Source: Scolanthus callimorphus
Lineage: Eukaryota; Cnidaria; Anthozoa; Actiniaria; Edwardsiidae
NCBI GenBank assembly: GCA_033964015.1
Contig: CM066912.1
Coordinates: forward strand, 23,719,605 to 23,783,604
Reading direction: 5' to 3'
DNA: 64,000 bases
Position 1 is the stretch's first letter; each line of letters starts with the position of its first letter. Positions 1-13,600 of the stretch are shown in pieces. The translations under genes were made by a program, and so were the position numbers. The notes under the pieces were generated by a model. It was not told the origin of the DNA. It ran no database searches and saw only the letters and a list, made by a program, of their open reading frames with translations.

Positions 1-1652
1 AGGTGATGCTGGTATTGTTGGCTTGTTAGAGAGGTTCTCAGCTTTCGGTATCTGCTCCAAGCCAGGAAGATCCATCGGGAGAATGGCATCAACACTGACC
101 TAAGGAAAGATATAAAGGTGCTTGGCTCCAGCTGAACTCACCTCACGGTGGGCAAAGGATTGTTTGTTACTGCCATTTCCATAACTCTGCGAACTCCCAC
201 TTCAAATTTCCGTGCGGCAAACTGCGTTTTGGCTTCCGCCAATCAAGCCTTTTACGACCGGCCCATGTATGTTTTCTAAGTTTCTTTTGTATCTTACATG
301 TGTTTTTTAAGCCTTGCTAACCCCTATCATGTAGCAAATGCTCTGCAACATCTCCAAGAGCTGTCCACTCGTTTGATTGATCGATGGAATTCAGAGCGCG
401 GTTTGTGATTTGGCATCGAGTCCGCAGAATTATGAAAATCGCTGTAAAACAAAACGTTCCTAGGTCAAGCGAGAGATACCTGAATCTCTCGAATTAATCA
501 TCGCACAATTCAAACTCCTTTTACCTTTAGCATCAGGCAAGACTTTCTGAGGATACGGAAAATATTTTAATTGCAATATTTTTTTAGAATCTGCTTGGAA
601 CGCTTTAATATGCAACAAAACTCCTTCTGATTGGCTAATTTGAAGGCAAGCATTCAGCTGGTGAATCACCGTTGTTGTAATAAAATGCTACAAGATATGT
701 AACCAATCCCGAATCAGCGTTGACTCTGATCATGCATTCATTATCAGGACCGCAAAATAACTTCATGCGCTGATTTACGTCAATTTAATTCATAACTTCT
801 GCTTTCTGCAATCGTGTCACCACATTAGCCTACGGCAAACGTCGTCCCAGAGTCGCGCCGTTCCCATACAAAGCAATAGAAATTTTTCTATTAAAAGTCT
901 AATGAAGCAGCTTCTCTGAAAAATGAAAGGTTCGACAGAAAAAGTTCCAAGTTTGTGCTGGATATACCGTTTCCGGGAAACGTTGTCACCCAAAAAGCCT
1001 ATAAGCTTGAAGCGCAAAGGTTAATGGGGCATCTGAAACTGCTACTGTTTGATCTGAATTCAGACAGTTATCGCCACCACATGTAAAATCATTAAATGTT
1101 AGCACATTTCTAAGCATGCTTGTTTCTAATATTTTACAGAAATTCAAATAAATCTTTACCCATACTCCCTAGCGCACCAAGCTACTGCTTTGTTGTTTTT
1201 TTTCCAGTGACAACGTATCCCGGAAACGGTATACATGTCATGTACAGAAGGCAGATATTGGAGTATCTTTGATTGCCATATTTAAAAGAACATTATTAGT
1301 AAAGAAACAATGACCATATTTTGGCAGTTTCAATTTGCTGAATACTAATTAAAGTAGATATCAGAAGCGGAATTAGGAGCAGTAATGTTTTCCAATTGAC
1401 TATTCAAAAACATAAGATTACAAGATCTGTGATATGCATGCATAACCTTAATTACCTCTTCTTCGTCGTCAAAGTCTACCGGTACGTTATCATCTGACTC
1501 TTCTTCGTCTGAGCTTGCGTGACCGCTGTCACGCGCGGCTTGGAGTAACGCAATACTCAGTGGTGGTCGACGCTGGAAGGAGCCTTCCTTGCTGCTTAGA
1601 CTCTCTGACGACGAAGGCACAGTACGATTTGTTCTCGCGTCGCTTGAAGTAC
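1..1652 (-). CDS. PTPN13: PTPN13 post-PDZ3 linker exons, last visible
   Basis: Exons 1652-1456 (acidic and Ser-rich, ending HASSDEEESDDNVPVDF then DDEEE) and 99 down to the window edge (VSVDAILPMDLPGLEQIPKA). Phases 1 then 0 agree with the exon at 2461. No domain is recognised; this is the region between PDZ3 and PDZ4 of the family. The exon at the edge stays open to base 1, so where it ends cannot be seen. Confidence 0.8.
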
Positions 1653-4600
1653 CTAAATATTCAAGCATGACGTTACTACGCAAAGTCTGATTTTCACGGG
1701 TGACATGTCACGTAACACTACGCGTGACAAGTCACAACACCATCATTTTTGATGGTATAGTTAGTTTCGTCCCACACTGTTGCCTCGATTAGCCTTGCTA
1801 TTTGCAGGCAGTGTGTTCATGTACATATGTTTATTTCTAGTAATTTAATAAAGATGGTTGCTGTTGTTGTCCTTATGAAGTCTGATGGTTCCAGACGAAA
1901 CGTCGTTTTCTAAAACTATATTTAAAACTAATCCCTTTATTCATTACGAACTACATTAATAATTTCACTGCATCAGAAACTCGGATTTGATGCAAACCAA
2001 TTCTACTATTACGAGTTACGGTAAGATGCGCTAAACAGACAAAATTAAAGCTTTTTTGTCGAGTCTCGAATTTTGGTGGTATCGAAAATGGTGACGAAGA
2101 AGTGAATTATGGGAGCGGTGTATCGGCCCTTTTAAAGTTTCCATTTGTTGCTTGAAGGTTTAGCAACAGCAACAACCATCACAACAACAACAACAACAAC
2201 AACAACAACAGCAACAACAGCAACAGCAACAACAACGACGACGACGACAACAGCAACAACCATCACAACAACAACAACAACAACAACAACAACAGCAACA
2301 ACAGCAACAACAACAACAACAACAACAACACAACAACAGCAACAACAACAACAACAACAACGACGACGACGACGACGAGAGTAACAGTTCAGTAACGGCA
2401 AAAACAAAAAAGTAAAACAACATCAACAATAGCAACACCACCATCTTTCTAAATGCGTACCTGAATATGTTTGTGTGACATCTGGGTGAGCTCCGCCATT
2501 GAAACTCCCCTCTTTATTCACCCTCCTGTCCGACGCAGAACCCACGGACTCCTTATCACTGGGAACCTTCTGTTTCAGGGGGAGGCTAGGCGGCAGTGAA
2601 TAAGACATCGCAACTGGTTCATGTTTTTTGTCATTTCCTGGAACAGGGTCTGAGAATTGGTGATACAATGGCTTCTCTAGTTTCTGATGAAGAGCTGGCA
2701 ATATTCTTGGAACCTCGATTGTTTCCTCCTTTGGTTTCTGAGAAGTAAATTTCGACCTATCCGGTACCGAGAACTGAGCGTTATTCTGAGAAGCACTTAG
2801 AATCTCAGGCTCCTCAAACGTAGGTGAGGCACTCCTCGGAGAATCGCTCCTCAGCTTTTTCTGGATATCTGTGAGCAACAGCGCCGGATCCGCATCGCTT
2901 GCCGTCGAGTTTGCTCTGCTTAGTAAGGAAAGGGGTGTCGTCAGTGGGTCTCGTTTGATTAGGAGCTGCACGGTGGATGATTCCTGTCGAATGATGTTAA
3001 TGGCATCTTGGTGAGACGCGTTTTCTAAGGTTTTGCCATTGACCTCCAAGATGATGTCGCCGACTTGGAGTTTGTTGCTGAGAGCGGCCGGTTGCCCTGG
3101 AAACATCTTTTTGATTCTCAGTAAACCTGAAAAACGCAAGTAGTAAGTTGTCTCGCTAATGAAATTATCAATTTAACGAAACAAAGGACAAGTGTCACAA
3201 ATTTTGCTCAGATTGGTGAGCGTAAAAGAATAAAAACTCTCAAAGAAAACCCGAAATACTTGTGTAGCATAGTTAAGTGCCCTTTCAGGGATTAGATTTT
3301 CACGACATATTTGAAATATTTGCAACTGCAATTTAAGAGGATGGAACTGGGTTGCCGGTTTGCAATTGCCTTTGTTGAACCGAACGGTTTAGAAGCCTAA
3401 AATTTACATCTTTTTGACCAAAGACAAAGTTAAACTATGAATTTAAGGCTGTGTGAAACAAAAGCGAATACTTTTTAATAACGTTTCCTTCAAGAAGGCT
3501 CCAAATAATTATTTTATATGAAACAGACACTACTAAATATACTACCAAGCGTTCAACCCTGAAGCTAGACTATTTTTCGCGTGCACGTTTTGTCCAGAAG
3601 TAGTCGCGTTTCTCGCACTCTGATTGGCTGAAAAATAACGGTCAAACAGCAGCCAATCAGCGAGCGAGAAACGCGACAACTTCTCGACAAAACGCGAACC
3701 TACGCGAAAAAATCGCCAAGCTTCAGGGTTGAACGCAAATAGTCGTATCGCGATTTATTGTACCTCCATGTTCAGGCTCGGAATCTCTTCCACCGACCAG
3801 ACTTAGTCCCAGACCTCCAATCCCTTTTACCAGCTCGACTGTAAACACGTTTTCCGAAGTTTGCTTCCGAGAACTCCTCTTGGCTGGCGATGGGACATTG
3901 ACTTGAACAGATCGATCGATAACAAGTCGGCAGCGGTTCGGCGCTCGTTTGATTATTTCCACTGCCTGCTTATGAGTGACTCCGACGAGACTGACGCCAT
4001 TCACCTCGAGTATTCGATCGCCTATTCGAATTTGACCATCCAAATCGGCGGGTCCGTTTAGCATGAGGGATTTGACATATATTCCCCCAAGTTTGACTGT
4101 GGTATTTATTCCGCCCTGTGGCGAAATAAAAAGTACAATGTTACAGGGCTTTGAACTGAAACTAGACAACGTCGCGACAGAGAGCCAGGCAACTGCACTA
4201 GGCGAAATTGGGCAATAATCTGATTGGCTCATAAGATTTGACTGGCGGAACAGCAAAGCCAAATACAAATGCATATTTCGAAAACACGGGTCGCGATGCA
4301 ACGATTTTAGCTGTAATGTGTCAGTCTTCATACTTACAGAAACACTAATTCCAAGACTTGCTCCATCTTTCTCCAGTTCGACTTCAAATGTTTTATCCTG
4401 AAAAAGGAATTCAGCAAAGGTTAACACAAATGACCGATCAAACGAACGAATGAACAAAACAACGAATGAACAAACGAAGAAATGAGCAAACGAACGAGCA
4501 AGAATTGGGCGACCGACTGATAAACGACCTAAGGACCACACCTGAGCGGATCCAAGAAACTGATGCGTTTCTTTTGTGAAGAGCCAGAATTGTCAAGGGC

Positions 4601-7600
4601 TATAAACCATGTTTTTTGGACTACATTTTGACGCAGGTTTTTTATGCCGCAAAAGGGGGTTGTATGCAACTGCACTCAAAGCACCTTGAGCATGGTAATC
4701 TTTGTTCTACAAACGCTATTCAAGTTTCAGCAAACAAACCAGTAACTTGACATTTTACTTACGGGGTCCCTGGGCATATCTTCTTCATTTGCAACACTGC
4801 CATTAACCGTCCCTTTGACATCTCTAAAATCATCCTGGCCAGTTGCAAGAGCAGAACTGAAAGGTGCGCGCGATGTTTGTTGCGTGACATCCACGGGCTG
4901 TAACGCACTCTCGCTCGTTTCCATAACAACAGGCATCAATAAATCCTCCTTGATAATACTTGGTTGGCTTTGACTCTGACCTGCAGCGGCCATTGTGTTA
5001 CCTCCACTGCGAGGCTCAGGCTTTCCTTGTTTTGGTCCAGCGAGAGACGATATAGACTTCGAGATCATGGTGACCGGTTCGTCTTCGGACTGGAAACTAA
5101 AAGTCGCCGGGCTAGGATCGTTAGGTGAGCGAGGTGACAGGGGTGACCTTGGTGACCGAGGTGATGATACGGGTGACCGTGGTGACTCCACCATGGCTTG
5201 AGGTGTGGCTTGCTGCTGTGATTGACGTACAGGGGTGATGAGGGGTTTCACTTCAAGGGTCTGAGGCTCCTCGTTGCTTGATCCGGTACCAGGGATTCCT
5301 GAGTTATCTGTGAACCATAGATAAACACAAATAAGAGATGACATACCAGCTGAGTTCACCTCACGGTGTGCAAAGGATTGTTTATCAAAACGAAACCATC
5401 CTAGGTCCAGTGAGAGATGAGGGTTTTGGGAAGCTAAAACTAGATTTAATCATCGTACAAGTCAAAGCTACAATCAAATGCAAAATATTGGAACACTTTA
5501 CCGAGAGAACACGCTCTTCTGCCCTCCCTTCAATGTTGTCCAAAATTGTGTCCAGTATTATTTCCCGCTCAACATTGGGAGGGGAAGGGAGGACGACGTG
5601 TTCCAACGACTTATGAATTGGATTATCAAATGCAAAATGTTGTAACACTTTACCGAGAGAACACGCTCCCCTTGCCCTCCCTTCAATGTTGTCCAAAATT
5701 GTGTCCAGTATTATTTCCCGCTCAACATTGGGAGGGGAAGGGAGGACGACGTGTTCCAACGACATATGCATTTGGTTGTAGTTTACATTGACATAAGGCA
5801 ATACTCTCTGAGGTGATGGAAAATGCTCAAATGCAACATTTTTAGAATTTGCTTGGAACTTCTGGAGATGCGTTCTTATTGGCTAATTCGAGAGCTCGAA
5901 ATCAACAGGATACTATCGCAATTTATCTATTTGTCGCTCAAATTGCAGCAAAGGAACAGACAACACAGCTTCCAGCGTGTGTGATATTCTTTCTATTTAT
6001 GTAAGTCGAAAATCGTAGTGGGAATTAGATTAAATTGAATTTGCACGTTACCTGACCTTTGTCACTCATGCGGCACATTATATGTCACTCATGCGGCACA
6101 TTATACATGCATAAATCCACAAAGCCTCAAAACTAATCCACAATGAAATTTTCCTGCAAAATTCTTTCTACAATAACAGAAAGCACTAGCACTAGAATTC
6201 CACAGGGAATTCTTCACAAACCCACCCAGGGGAAAGCTGAATTTCCCATGGTAGAACAATGAGAAGTGTTCGCATTTCCCAAGGCTATCCATGTGAATTC
6301 CGAACACTTCCCATGCATGTTTTTGCAGGAATTCCCTGTGTCCGTTAAACCCATCCCGCCTCGATTAGCTCCGCTATCTGCGGGATGAGTTCATTTTGAG
6401 TCATATATAAATAAAGTTGAAATTGAGGTTGAAGTCCAAAGTTGTTACCATGTGTAAATTTGACTCACCAAATGCAGAGGCGTTGTGCGGACTCTGAAGC
6501 ACGACAAGCTCTACCAGGGAGGCACTGGTCTTGAGCTGAGACACGGCGTATTCATGTGTTACTCGCTCCAAACTGAGCCCATTCACCGCTAGGATGCGAT
6601 CACCTGCAAGAAAAATATCAATCAATCCTTATATAGGAATTGGAACGGCCATGTTGCTTGAATTTTCTGACGTTCTAAAGCTCAGAAACGGGAACAAATC
6701 CAGGAGACCTTTTCGATGGGTTGTCCAGGAGAGTTTCCAGTTTTTCTTTATGCGAAACAGGGCAAGAACCTGACTGGCTCAGAATAGACCTATTCGACTT
6801 GGGCGTTACGTTTTCTCATTCAAGATCACGTGACATTCCCATGAGTATTCTCTCTTTCTTCATCTGCTACGCACCGAAGGATATATATGAATATGGAAGC
6901 ATCCAAAACACAGAAAGATTATTCAGATGAATGCCATGTGATCTGAAATGGGAAAACATTACGCACAAGCCAAATAGGTATATCGATTTCCCTCAGAAAT
7001 GTATGTTCAAACTTTATATAAGCCCTCGAGCTACGCCCTCGGGCTAATACTCATTGTGAACATCAAATTTCCTCGGGCAAACTATCGCACGATAGTGCCT
7101 TTGACAGAAATGAGAACCCTATTGTTTAAATATTCCATAGTCACTCACCAGCCTTGAGCCTTCCGTCCTTCGATGCCGCACCTCCTTCTGTTACGGATTT
7201 CACGTAAATACCAAGATCTAGCCTCTTGGAGTTCTCGCCTCCCAAAATAGTGAAACCTAAGTGAAAGAAAACCACAATTATTGAATCAAATTAATATTCG
7301 AGCATGACCGGGAGGAAAGTCAAATCACAGGAAAAGCGGAGAAAGTGCTGCATTCTCATTGGCCAGTTGTTCTCGGGCGCTCATTGGCTGATTGCTGCGG
7401 GATCTCGCGGGATGCAGATTTCAGATGACTGTCGTGAGCAATTCGCAATTACTTTGTAATTACTCAGAATTTGTGTAATTACTTTACGATTGGTTTCACT
7501 ACAGTCAATATGAAATCCGCACTATAAGCCACTAGAAACAGGTAATGTCGATGCGAGTGAAATTGTAGGGTTATAACATAAAATATCGGGCGAATGGAGA

Positions 7601-10600
7601 AGATCTCAGACCTGATTTTTAGAGTGTTGACGTGAGTGTTAATGTCAATATTTCAATGGGATCTAGGTTCCTATCGCTTCATACCCACCAAGTCCTTTGC
7701 CCGGTTCCTTTCGAAGCTTGATGATCTCGATCTCACGGTCCGGAGACTTGAGGATGTCACGCGTCTTTGCAAGGTTTACCTCTACAATGTCAAAGAAATG
7801 AAAGGAATAAATATTTGATTGTAAAAAACGTGGATGATCTGAGCCCTTAGAGCGTCTTCAGAAGCAACTGTGACTTGGAATTGATAGTACTACCTGTACA
7901 TTTATGTTATAACATTGGACAGTGAAAAATCGGGATTTACGAATTCTAATAGGGATTCCAGGCTTGCCTTTCCCCTACGAATCTGAATTATTTTCATCAT
8001 CCTGTCCTGATTATCCATGATGCAAATATTTCTTAGGACAATCCTAGGAAATGTGTCTCACCCGGCGTTGACAGCTGGTTCGTCTTACTCTCCGACGGCT
8101 TGGTAGCCTTTTTCGGTGGGATGTTTAACGTTGAATCTGATGAAGATAAACTATCGAAGTAAGCAGAATGTCTGGCAATTTTGGTAGTCAAATGTCACAT
8201 GTCACGTAAGTTCGAAATATCAACACATTGTAAGAATTGTAAATTTTAAGATCGTGGAATACTCAAGACGTCTTTCGACTCTTAACGACCGAATGAACAA
8301 TAGTAACAAGGCTGGGACTTTCGCCTGGTATGACTAAACGTTTCTTATTTGCAACTTAAATTTTAGTTACTTTGTCACATTTCCGTGACTCACAAGAACG
8401 CTTCATTGCAACATGAAGCGTTTCTATTGTTTCAATTCAAATAAATACTCTTTCAACAATACGTTTAGCTCTAAATCACGGAAAACCGTTAATAAAGTAT
8501 TAATGAGCGGGGTTAGAATTGTGGTTTCTATCCATTCAGTTTGTATAAAGAGTACAGTAGTGATTGAAAGAAAATGGTTAAGATATTGTGTGGCAAATAG
8601 ACGTTCGTCTCAGAAGTAAACAAAGATCCTAACACAGAGACAATTTAGTGAGCCAAAACGAACTGCCTCTCCGGCAAAATTGATGAGTTTGTAACCAGAG
8701 GTGATAAAACCTTTCAAAGATTCCTAAATAATAAATGCCTCTTCCAAGGACATCGAAACGTGGTTTTAAAGAGCCTGTGTCAGCAACTCCTTTGTTATTG
8801 CTTTCGTTCGATATTCGAAGACGAATTACGAGTAGGAATCTCTTAATAAACATCGAAAAACAAAGTTTCAGATTTGATTTTCTAAATTCAATCGAGAAAA
8901 TTGCTCTATATTCTATAAATCAGCCGATGGAAATGGATGCTTTCTCCGACTTGGTATGTTGCTATGCTGTCAAAATGGCGGCTGACACAGTCTCTTTAAT
9001 GGCTAGGTAGTCCTTATTGTTCAAAAAACAACTCTCAAAGCCTGCGGGAAATCACCCAGAGCTTCACCCGTTTGATTGCCGGAAGCGAATCGCGCTTTGT
9101 TTTGGCAAATATTTCGCAGAATATTGTAAATGGCAATAAAGATCCCATCAAAGAGCGCTGCGCTCAAGTTACAAACGTAACACCAAACAGGAAAACACCC
9201 AAGAAGAAAGTGTGTCAAACGTACAGGAATAGTGAATAAAGAGAGCATGTTTATTTGATTGTTCTCGCAGAACACAAGATGTCAAGAAGTTTACACCAGA
9301 TGGACAGGTTTGGAGAAGTTTAGGCAAAGTACAAGATTATGACGGCCAAACGCTCACTGCGTAGGAAGCGAAGGCCAGACGTCTTAGAGACAACAGTAAT
9401 GAGAAGAACCAAGGGAAAGAAGAGAGGTTGTACAGATGGAACACAGACAAACGCGATTAACAGCTTTTGACAAAAGGCACCCTAGCTGGCTGTAATCTTA
9501 AAGGTTCCAACCAAACACGAAGCTTGTGTTTAAAATGTGTGATCTGTGCCCGACACTGTGAAGGGATTCGTAACGGCAGAGACAGAGCGAAGGCAGGAAC
9601 AAATGAAGGTGCTGCAGAACTTGGTTTAGGTCAAAGGTATCCCGCACACGGATGAAGCACCCTCAAATAAACACCACCCGCGCTCACTCCAAACGAACTA
9701 TCCGATGATAGCCGACTGATGGTCAATATCCCTGCCATGGTGCGAGCGGATATGTTTAAGTTGAAGTTCAAATTTTGCAAAACGAGTAATATAACAAAAT
9801 AAATATGAGGCACGTGAGCCAAAAAGAAGCCTAAGGCGTTAATACAATGGAAAAAGAAAGGAATCAAAGAAAGACGACATCACTAGAAGGAACGAATGGC
9901 GGTCAAAGCGGCATTCGAGAAGAAACAAAGAAATCGAAGAAAGACAAAGGAGGGAGATCTGAGCAACATGATCACTAAAACGAATTGATGATTATCATCA
10001 AATCTTAGTCGCCTTCGAATTGACGATTATCATCAATCTTCTGACATGGTTATTTGGCATGCGCAAATGTCCCACATGGCTGTCGGTTGAAGTAGTACAC
10101 TTGTATCGAGCGCTCTTAAGGGCGTTGTGGGTGGGGAACAGGGGCTGTGTTATTTTTTTGGGGGTTCGGACTCTTAAATAAGTACACTTTCGCTTGGATT
10201 AACATTTATCCCCAATAGACCTTCTCGGCTTGGGCGTAATGTTTTGCCCATTTCAGATCACGTGGCATTCCCATGAGTATTCTCTCTTTGTTTGGAATGC
10301 TTCCTTTTTCATATATCCTTCGGCGCGTAGCAGAAAAAGAAAGAGAGGATACTCATGGTGGAAAAACATTACGCCCAAGCCGAGGAGGTCTATTGATAGT
10401 TTTATAGAACGAATATATTGTTTTAGTGTTTCGTTTTAGTGACCATGTTGGATCTGAGAGAGCGTGAGAGAGATAGTGAGCGTGTTTTATTTTATCATAA
10501 CAATAATAGTGAAATAGAGCTATATATAATGTAACGATAGAGCATGCAACAGGAAAAGAAGATTAAGAATACGATGCATGCAATGAGCGAGGAAGACAAC

Positions 10601-13600
10601 AACTCTGCTAACTAAAAGGATAACTAGAAAAAAGCTAGAAAAGCATTAGCTGTTAAAAAGTATTATGCAGATAAGATATCATTATATTATATAAAAATTA
10701 TTCTATGACTGCGTCATAAACCGAAATTATTGAGAGTAGCTAGAACACATATATTAAATATACTTTGCGTTAAGCCTATACGAACTTAAATTGAATAACA
10801 TTTTGCCATCCTTGCGTTAATTGAAATATATGGTAACTGCAGTTTTCAAAGGTGAATATCACTAATGTCACGTGATTCATGTTGCTTAGCAACCATCGAG
10901 ACGCTTCTATTAACTTGCTTTGTGTCTCGAAAGGTGACGTTATTTTTGCCGCCAACACCATTAAACGTAGAAAAACGTTTTAGCTTTAATATGGATCGCC
11001 TTGAGGAAAGAGACCCGTTAGATCTACTTCGAGTTATATTACCCGCAGACTCCCACTGACCTACTACATAAGGAGCCTCGCTCTCATGCATGGCGTCTGT
11101 CTCATCCGCGAAAGGCATGCTGGGACTGTCCATGCTCCTCGAACTCGGTTGGGACATACTCTCTTGTGACATACTGGGTTGCACTCGGCGCTCTTCAACC
11201 ACGGGCGGTCTGCCATTCACATTATAGCTAGGTTCTCTTAAATTCGGTGCAGCTGCGTGATCAGATTTGGTGCTTCCACGAGATGAGTATCCCGGCTCCT
11301 TTTGGTCCCTTCTTCCTATAGTGTCCCTTTGGTCCCTTTTCTCCCTCTTGTACCCAGGAAGATCCACATCTCTTAGATCTCTTCCAAGTTCAAACCCTTC
11401 ATTGTATATTACACCATGAAGTGCTTCCGACTGACTGGGCTGGCTGGGCATTCTAAGAGGCGGCATTTTCTCATTTGTGTCAAGAGACCCGGAAGGGCTG
11501 GTTCCTGTGCCATCACTTACGGACCCACGGTTCTTCTCGAGCTGGTCAAAATCGCTGGAAAACTGTCTGGGGAGACGAAGAGGTTCTTCACTGGGATACT
11601 CTCTAGGGAGGGGTAAGTCGGGTGCGTGCCCAGGGTGACCATGGCTATAAGCGCGTCCTATTGTATCTGTGGAGGCTTGACGGCTTTGCATTCCCGATGG
11701 GCGCACGTAGGGGGAGTTTTTGTGATATCTTGGGATTTTACCAGCTGAAAGATAATAAAACGTTTAGGAAGACAAAATACTGCATGTGGGGGCTAGGTGT
11801 TTAAAAGCCCATAGTCAACCGGGAACCTTTGCGCATTGTTTTCAATTGGATCTATTGTTATACAGCTGTGATTGGCAAATACTGTAGGTCCCAAAGGGGT
11901 TCTTAACTACGTCCAAACTAAAATTTGCATCGAATTTTCAACTGCAATTAATTCTTCTGTGCCTCCAATGCGGCTTGGGTGCTTATGGGCCTTTAACAGA
12001 CATAACAGGTGGCGATTATAAAAGAACAAATTCAACCCTCTTCTTTGCACGACCAGTTTAGCAAAAAATAAATAAAAGCATAGGGAAATGTGATCGAAAA
12101 CACAGAGCAAATGCTATGACAACAAGAACGCTTGTGCGCTTCGTGCGATAATTGTAACAAATGTTAAATGCTTCAGCATCATTGAACATGATTCGCTGAA
12201 CATTCTTGAAAATGTTCACCAAACGTTTCATCGTAATGTCGAACGTTCCTCGACAATAAACTTTTTTTTAAATATTCACCATGGTGAATGAACATGGTAA
12301 CATACAACGGGGTACCACACATTCCTTGTGTGCGTTGAGAACGGAAACCGCTGAATGCGCGCGGGCTCAATTTCCTGTGACGTCGCGCTTCTACCACAGG
12401 AATCCCGCCCGTAACGCCAGGGACTAGGCTGAGTAACATACTAACAAACTGAAAAAAAATACTACACTGATCACGTCCAGTTACCTTCTTCCGCTTCCTG
12501 TTCAATAGATGCTAGTCTGGCTCTCATCTTCATCTGAAAGCGGTGGAAGGCGGTGCACAGACCCAGCAGGTACTTCGCTCTGGAAAGAGTAATCATACGT
12601 TCAGTAACCAAATGTCATAGAGTAGATTTCGCATGACTAGAGCAGATTTCGTATGACTGTGAAAAATGCCGCGACAAAGTTGTGCCGCGACTACGCGATT
12701 TCATTCCGTATCTACAGCAGGCCAGGTTTCCTGCCGCGACCGCGAAAGTGCCGCGCCGTGCCTTCTCATTAACACTCAGCCAATCACATCACGCGAAATT
12801 ACTGATCCGCCAATCAAAATGCTTAGACATGGCACGGCACAACAGCGTTACGACGCGAACACGACACGAAATGCGTTGTACCCTTTTCACAGTCATACGA
12901 AATTTGCTCTATTTACGACGTAATCACAACTCAACAACCACTTAATGTGTCTACTACATTCATGACACATACATGAAAATAGAAACCGTTTACTTTAGCA
13001 GCTTCACTGCTACTTCACTTTAATTCTTAAACTATTTTCACTGATCTAATTAGTGCGAATATAAAGGAATCCAGTCATTAACGTAATCACTTTGGTTTCG
13101 ACTCCCGCGGCCAGGCCGACTCTCAAAGCCTGTGTGCGGATATGCGGGTGATAATGTTGGGATTTGGTCTCTTTGTGCTCACCCATACTGGCGAGGCTCC
13201 TTTCTTTGCCCCTCACTCCCTCCCGCTGTCTTTTTTTCCGTCCTAGCCTTTTGGGCTCCGCCAGGTCTCCTCCCATAACGTAATAGTCGAGCACAATGAG
13301 ATCAGTGAAAATGGTCTACTAGCCAAAAAATGTGACTGTATTAAGTCTGATGTTAAACCGATTCCGCGCCATTGCCAGCTCACGTTTAACCTCCCTAGAA
13401 GTGTCTGTCCATACTCCATGCCAACACTATTGATCAAGACTTACTTTTTGTAGTGACCTGTGTAGAATGTCAACTTTGAAGAATCTGGGCCTTCTCTTGG
13501 CTCGATAAAGAACTTCTTTTTCTGCAAAATAAAAATCAACCTTTCAAGAACAAAATCGTATGCACCGCTTAAAGGGGTTCACACACACTCTGACAAGAAA

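Noticed and set aside
2132..2444. Long open frames of poly-Thr/Gln, poly-Val and poly-Cys
   Set aside because: They are readings of the CAA/CAG/CGA tract in an intron, open on both strands; no protein signal.
5385..5801. 138-residue minus-strand frame
   Set aside because: It spans the 152-base tandem duplication and repeats itself internally; it is repeat sequence in a PTPN13 intron.
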